In this document: positions 59,714 to 64,000 of the stretch, one piece after another
How the letters are laid out: every line of letters begins with the position of its first letter
How positions within the stretch are numbered: position 1 is the first letter of the stretch
DNA from: Hyphodiscus hymeniophilus
Taxonomy: Eukaryota; Ascomycota; Leotiomycetes; Helotiales; Hyphodiscaceae
Assembly: GCA_016508695.1 (NCBI GenBank)
Contig: VNKQ01000014.1
Span: forward strand, 62,001-126,000
DNA length: 64,000 nt
Direction of reading: 5' to 3'
Notes under the pieces: generated by a model
Databases searched by the model: none
Told to the model about the DNA's origin: nothing
The model's input: only the letters and a program-made list of their open reading frames with translations
Translations under genes and position numbers: made by a program

Positions 59714-59926
59714 ATTTAAACAAGTCAAGGTTAGAAGCGTGTATGGGTAGCTATCTGATCAGGGTAGAGCAGTGAATTGGCATAATGTAGAAGGTACATT
59801 ACTGACAAGGGGTCTTCCTTTATATCTCATTGTGTCTTCCTTGTATGATCGCTATGAAAACGCCTTCTAGAACCCACCTCTCCAACGCCAGCAAATGCAG
59901 CCATGTCTCATGTCCCATCCATCATC

Positions 59927-61193
59927 CTAATCCATAATATCTCCAACACCACCCATATTAAAGCCTGCACCACCATCCATCGATCGATTCAGAGAGCTCT
60001 TGATATGCTTTCCCGACTCCACAACAGAGAACTTCTTGCCCATTTCCCTGGCATCCCTGATACTCTGCGTCATCGTGCCAAGCAACGAAACCAAATTGAC
60101 GTCGTTCTGCTCGCTCATCAATTCCTGCTGGAACGCTGTGCTATCCGCGGGGATCAGGAGGCTTAGACGACTGAGCAGGGCTTGGATCGAGCGGAGCACG
60201 GCGTGGTTGACTGGTGTGTATTTCTTGGGATTCGTCTCGACGCCCTCGGGATTACTGTCGTCGAGGTAGGAGGGTGGTAGTTTCTGTAGATATACAGCGA
60301 TGAGGTTGATTCGGGCGTGTAACATCTTAATCGCGTTCGCCTTGGCCGTGAGGGAAGCTATCGACTCTTCGTCCTCGCGTGACAGGAAGTCCTTTTTTGG
60401 ATCATCCTCAGCTTTCACATTTTCGGCCCGAGACTTGCCTTTGCCCTTCACGTCCTCCGCTGGCTTGACTTTTGCTTGTGTGCTGTCAACGGCTGTAGCG
60501 TTTCCTCCTCCCCGGGCAACGAAATCTACACTGATCATCTCGGCCTCGCCGGTCTCCACTGAATATGGTAACTCCTTAAATTTCAGACCCAGTTGTGCCT
60601 CTTCATCCTTCATCTCCTTATCCTCGCCAGACTCTGCGGTCTCGTCGGCTTCATAGTTGCTTTCGTAGATGGTGAGGGGGAGCTTTCCGCCCACGGAGCC
60701 TTCGAGCACAGATTGTGGGTGGAAACCGAGGAGGATGGCACTTTCATTGTAGGAATCGAGGATCTGGCGGTGGATAGGAAGGTGGACTGGTTGTGGGCCT
60801 GAGAGGGGGAGGATGGTGTACCATCCTACGAGGTCGAGGGCGGGGACTTTGTGGACGTCTTTCACTATAGAGAAAACAGTTTTAGAAAACCTTGCAGAGA
60901 CACAAAGAGCGGAGAGTACTTACTCTGTTGTAATCGATCCTCAAACCAAGCATCGTTGAGGACAACCTCGTCGTTGACAGTGAGAAGCAAACACTCAAAG
61001 GCGTGCTCAATGGTGATCTCTCTGCCATTCTGCTGGCCAAGCAATGCACCCACAACAGGACCTTTTTGATTTCGTAATGTGTGCCTGGTTATGTAGTCGG
61101 ATATCGTGAGGAGGACAAGGGGTGGAGAGCTACTTGGAGGCCGTCAGAGGATTTTTGAGTTGAGAGAAGGGGATTCGGTGTTTCGACCGCCAT
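59927..61193 (-). CDS. csn6: COP9 signalosome subunit 6 (CSN6), apparent one-base frameshift
   Basis: MPN-domain subunit of the COP9 signalosome, which removes Nedd8 from cullins; CSN6 lacks the catalytic JAMM metal ligands and pairs with CSN5. About 402 aa if the frame is restored, exons 61193-60924 and 60864-59927. Near the start the sequence runs V-A-L-H-P-L and then loses the frame; one extra G on the minus strand (near plus base 61115) restores VLLTISDYITRHTLRNQKG, the near-invariant CSN6 start of the MPN domain. With that base exon 1 is 271 nt and its phase 1 matches exon 2. Later text (GREITIEHAFECLL, KVPALDLVGWYT) is normal. An acidic/basic insert with KGKGKS sits mid-protein. CSN6 is single-copy in these fungi, so a true knockout is less likely than a sequence error. 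Confidence 0.8.
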
Positions 61194-63787
61194 GATGAAT
61201 CGTCATACGCCAAATGAGCTGTTATTATTGATGGGAGCTTGAGGCTTTTGGCTGTCTTTGTGGTTGAGGTATTGGGGCAAAAGTGGTGGAAGTTGGGGAA
61301 TTTGGAGCTCTGTTTATGAATGCGGGGAGACTTCTCGTGAAGGCAGCAGGCTCAATCTTGGCGCTTCGAATCTGAACTTCCTGGGATTCAAAAGTCTTGT
61401 CAAACCCCACAATCCAAAACACAGCATTCTTCGTTCCAGTTTTGCCATTTCAAATTGCAACGATTCAATCGTCCATTGTACTTCATTATTTTGGACTGTG
61501 TGCGAAGTTAAGTCAGTTGTCTTACCAAGTTGATTTTAGATATCGTCCCTCCTCGAGCTCCCTACAAAACCGGCAGAGTGGCCTGTTTCGTCCTGCAAGT
61601 ATCTGCTGAATTCGTGTCAGCTGCACAAGTTACATGACTGCCATTTGTCGAGCCAGATGAGGTATATAACTCGGACTTAGCCGTTGCTAAGATGTCTTAT
61701 TATTCCAACTTAAAACAATCTACATTCACTTAATTTGAATATTGTGATCCCAGCACGCTTGTCTGCAATTTGGGCCGTATCATAATGCTTAAGTTGACAA
61801 GTATGAGCGTGAATACAAGGCAAGAGCCCGGTAATGACCGTCAGAGATATCAGTCGCCTTGTATGGTCTCGGCGCACAGGAAGTCTCCACAATCCATCTC
61901 AACGAACATGTCATGACGGATTGATCGATGATGTACAAGACTACTGGGAGTCCGTGAACCGGAGATTCTGAATGAGACAGTAACTTGTATCACTGTCCTT
62001 GGTGAGCGTCCGAGGTGTGTCGGGACATAAGCTGACAGGATCAGGCTACGTCGCGATGTAGGAGGTGAAATCCCAGGTCGAACCTACAGGGAGCCGAGGA
62101 GCAGAAGCAGTTGGATGAGGCCAATAAGGTGGCGGATGATTAGTCCCTTGCAAATCAGAAAAAGGCGGTTTAAGAAGGCGGAAGCCAAGGCGACAGCTAC
62201 TGCGAAGGAGGATGACAATGGTGACATCTCCCGTTTGTTTTCGTTGAGAGGGAACGAGAGAAGGCCGTGATGGGAAGGAATCTGTCTATCAGTTGCTCTG
62301 GCTGGCAAATTTCGTCTTGATTCATACTTGATTCACCTTCCTACTGTCCACCCCGACTCTCTACTCGAATTACTCTTCATATTATACCCGAAGTTGAATC
62401 GTATTTATGGGGGCCGTCGACGCAGCAGGGAGAGATTTCCGAGAAGACAGATGAGCGGGAGGAGAGTGGGAAGAAAAGGTTGAAGCCTAAATGCCCACCC
62501 TCCGGCCTTTCAATTGTTCTCTATGGTGTGGCTTCAAGGGAAGGGAATGCTGCTGGATATATTCCTTCATTGTTTATCATCGAGGTCGATGAGAGTTGGT
62601 GACTATCTCAGGAGCTTTGAGGGGGTAGATGACGACTTTTGTAAATCACACCTGGCTCTGGATCACAAGTAGTGCTTCTTACTCTACAAAATGCTAATTC
62701 GTGGCACAGGCAGACTTGTGATTATGTCAAATTTCACCGCCAGATAGGACGATACCTTGATCAGACCTAATTGCATTAAGAAGCAGATCCCATTCGGAAA
62801 TATCTGCAAGAGCTGCTGAATTGGTGTTCACAGGATCTTCGGGCAGAAACCCAATCTCACCGACGCAGCTGCCCAGCATACCAACTTAGGTCTTGGTAAT
62901 GATGAGATTGAAAGACTAGCTTTGTCATTCGGCAACCAGGTTCGAAAGACCACCTCCAAAACTGCAAGAGTGTTTGCTTCCCTGTCGTAAAACTTCACAT
63001 TGCACGGCTGGTGGCATTGGGGACGTGAAGTGAGAAGAAAGCCAATGACCTGCAAGAAGAAGCTCAGGAGCAGCAGAAAGTAGATGCACAAGAAGGACAA
63101 CAAGGATGTCAACGAGTAAACAACGGGGAATAACAATGATAACTGACAAGAGAAATTGTATGGTAAATGGTACAAGGGTGCAAGAAGAGAATGGAAATTC
63201 GACCAACGTGTACGAAAAAGACTAGCTACTCAAGGACTAGTCGTGGTAATGGGCATGTAAGGTGTGCCTATTCTGAGCCACACAGCAGGTTGACAGTGCA
63301 TGTGTATGGAGGTAGACCCTATTGCCTGATGAAGTGGCTGCACCCAAGTCAAGCGACTGAAACAAACTCCCAAGGAGTGACCAGTTGTACAATTTGACGA
63401 CAACTTGCCTAGCGAGCATCTGTCAAAACTGTGAAACTCATCTCTCTTCTTTTTGGCGAGCAGTCCATTCAATCCAATGATAGCAGGAGGGCAGACTTTG
63501 TCACGATTTCAATGATTGGGACTTGCTTGCATCTTTTCAGCAACTCCAGATAAAGCTTGTGCCTTGAGTTGAAGTACAGCTTGCTGTCATCAATGAGACT
63601 GAGTTGCCGTTCTGGTATCAGTCCTTTTCATGCACAAAGGACTGTCCTTCCACTTGAACGTGTCGGACTTTTTGTTTCATATGCAGTGTCAGCTGGACAA
63701 TACGCAGCTGGTTTGAGCCGCAACACTGTCCGATGTTGTCACTCAGCCGTCCTGCAGAATATTTCTTCCAAATTTCTATCTGCAGAC
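61194..63787. other. 2.6-kb gene-free right-hand interval
   Basis: No supported gene. Hydrophobic minus frames at 62828-63206 overlap each other in different registers and have no start context or family. The region between 62,041 and 62,330 has short plus-strand Lys/Arg-rich text but many stops. The CSN6 promoter is at the left end. Confidence 0.35.
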
Positions 63788-64000
63788 ATGCGCACCCAAC
63801 TTCAACTTATATCTCCCATGTCCCCAGGTTTCATCTTGTTTCTACTTTCGGGCATTTTATCGTTCTCCTTTGCAATGGCCCAACAAGCGGTAAATGATTC
63901 TCCTATGGTGTCTGCGACAAGCGCTCCCACTGCTTCCCCGGCCAAGACAGATATCTTACCAGCAGAAGCTGCAACAAGCTTGAGTGAAAGCGATACTACT
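63788..64000 (+). CDS. 5' part of a secreted or surface protein, cut by window edge
   Basis: ATG at 63788 opens 71 codons with no stop to the window end. Residues about 11-31 are a signal peptide (FILFLLSGILSFSFAMAQ). What follows is S/T/A/P-rich, like an extracellular or mucin-like region. The start is the first in-frame Met; a second Met ten residues on is also possible. It is too short to name a family. Confidence 0.45.
   Translation, partial: MRTQLQLISPMSPGFILFLLSGILSFSFAMAQQAVNDSPMVSATSAPTASPAKTDILPAEAATSLSESDTT

Noticed and set aside
60300..60656. Plus-strand ORFs within CSN6
   Set aside because: Antisense shadows of the conserved CSN6 exon 2.
62828..63206. Two overlapping hydrophobic minus-strand ORFs
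   Set aside because: Overlap each other in different frames and lack any recognisable membrane protein pattern.

Overview
The window looks like nuclear DNA of a filamentous ascomycete (Pezizomycotina). Genes are on both strands and carry short GT...AG introns, mostly about 45-145 nt, often with CTAAC/CTAAT-type branch sites. The gene content (C2H2+Zn2Cys6 factor, sedolisin, DUF1304, Ost-alpha family, FRE-type ferric reductase, Yap-type bZIP, MEF2, VPS17, CSN6) is fungal. I could not fix the class or genus. There are no rRNA or tRNA genes, CRISPR arrays or intact transposons that I can support.

Layout. 0.9-6.2 kb: a C2H2 + Zn2Cys6 regulator followed in the same direction by two short-chain dehydrogenases, a possible small co-regulated group. 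9.7-11.6 kb: a secreted sedolisin (S53) peptidase. 13.3-15.1 kb: a sugar-type MFS transporter. 15.2-16.2 kb: an orphan membrane or secreted protein on the minus strand. 17.1-19.1 kb: an Ost-alpha/TMEM184-type seven-helix protein. 21.1-21.8 kb: the C-terminal relic of a QDR-like MFS drug transporter. 21.9-23.0 kb: an NmrA-like protein. 24.0-27.3 kb: a DUF1304 membrane protein and a five-exon PHO84-type phosphate transporter. 27.3-36 kb is gene-poor and holds one bZIP factor plus several tandem repeats. 36-43.2 kb: a small coiled-coil/TM protein, a 1065-residue kelch/TM protein, a DUF1330-like protein and a damaged acyl-protein-thioesterase-like gene. 44.6-46.6 kb: a ferric reductase with a notable promoter. 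46.6-51.5 kb has little besides a small secreted protein. 51.5-61.2 kb is a conserved housekeeping block: MEF2 and VPS17 diverge from a 317-bp intergenic region, and a sorbitol/xylitol dehydrogenase converges with CSN6. The right edge cuts through the start of a secreted protein.

Most striking technical signal: five protein-like genes (QDR relic, DUF1304, the 36-kb TM protein, the thioesterase-like gene, CSN6) each need exactly one extra C on the plus strand to restore the frame. In the DUF1304 gene and CSN6 the added base also makes the intron phase come out right. This looks like a systematic base-deletion problem in the assembly, or less likely a strand-biased mutation. Gene models here should not be trusted blindly and the affected genes should not be called dead without read-level checking.

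I did not find a clear, previously undescribed system. The best leads are the regulator plus twin SDRs, the orphan protein at 15-16 kb, the 11-bp phased promoter repeats before the ferric reductase, and a polyol dehydrogenase with an unusual insertion inside its NAD domain. All exon borders were read by eye from splice consensus, reading frame and remembered family conservation; none was tested by alignment or RNA data.
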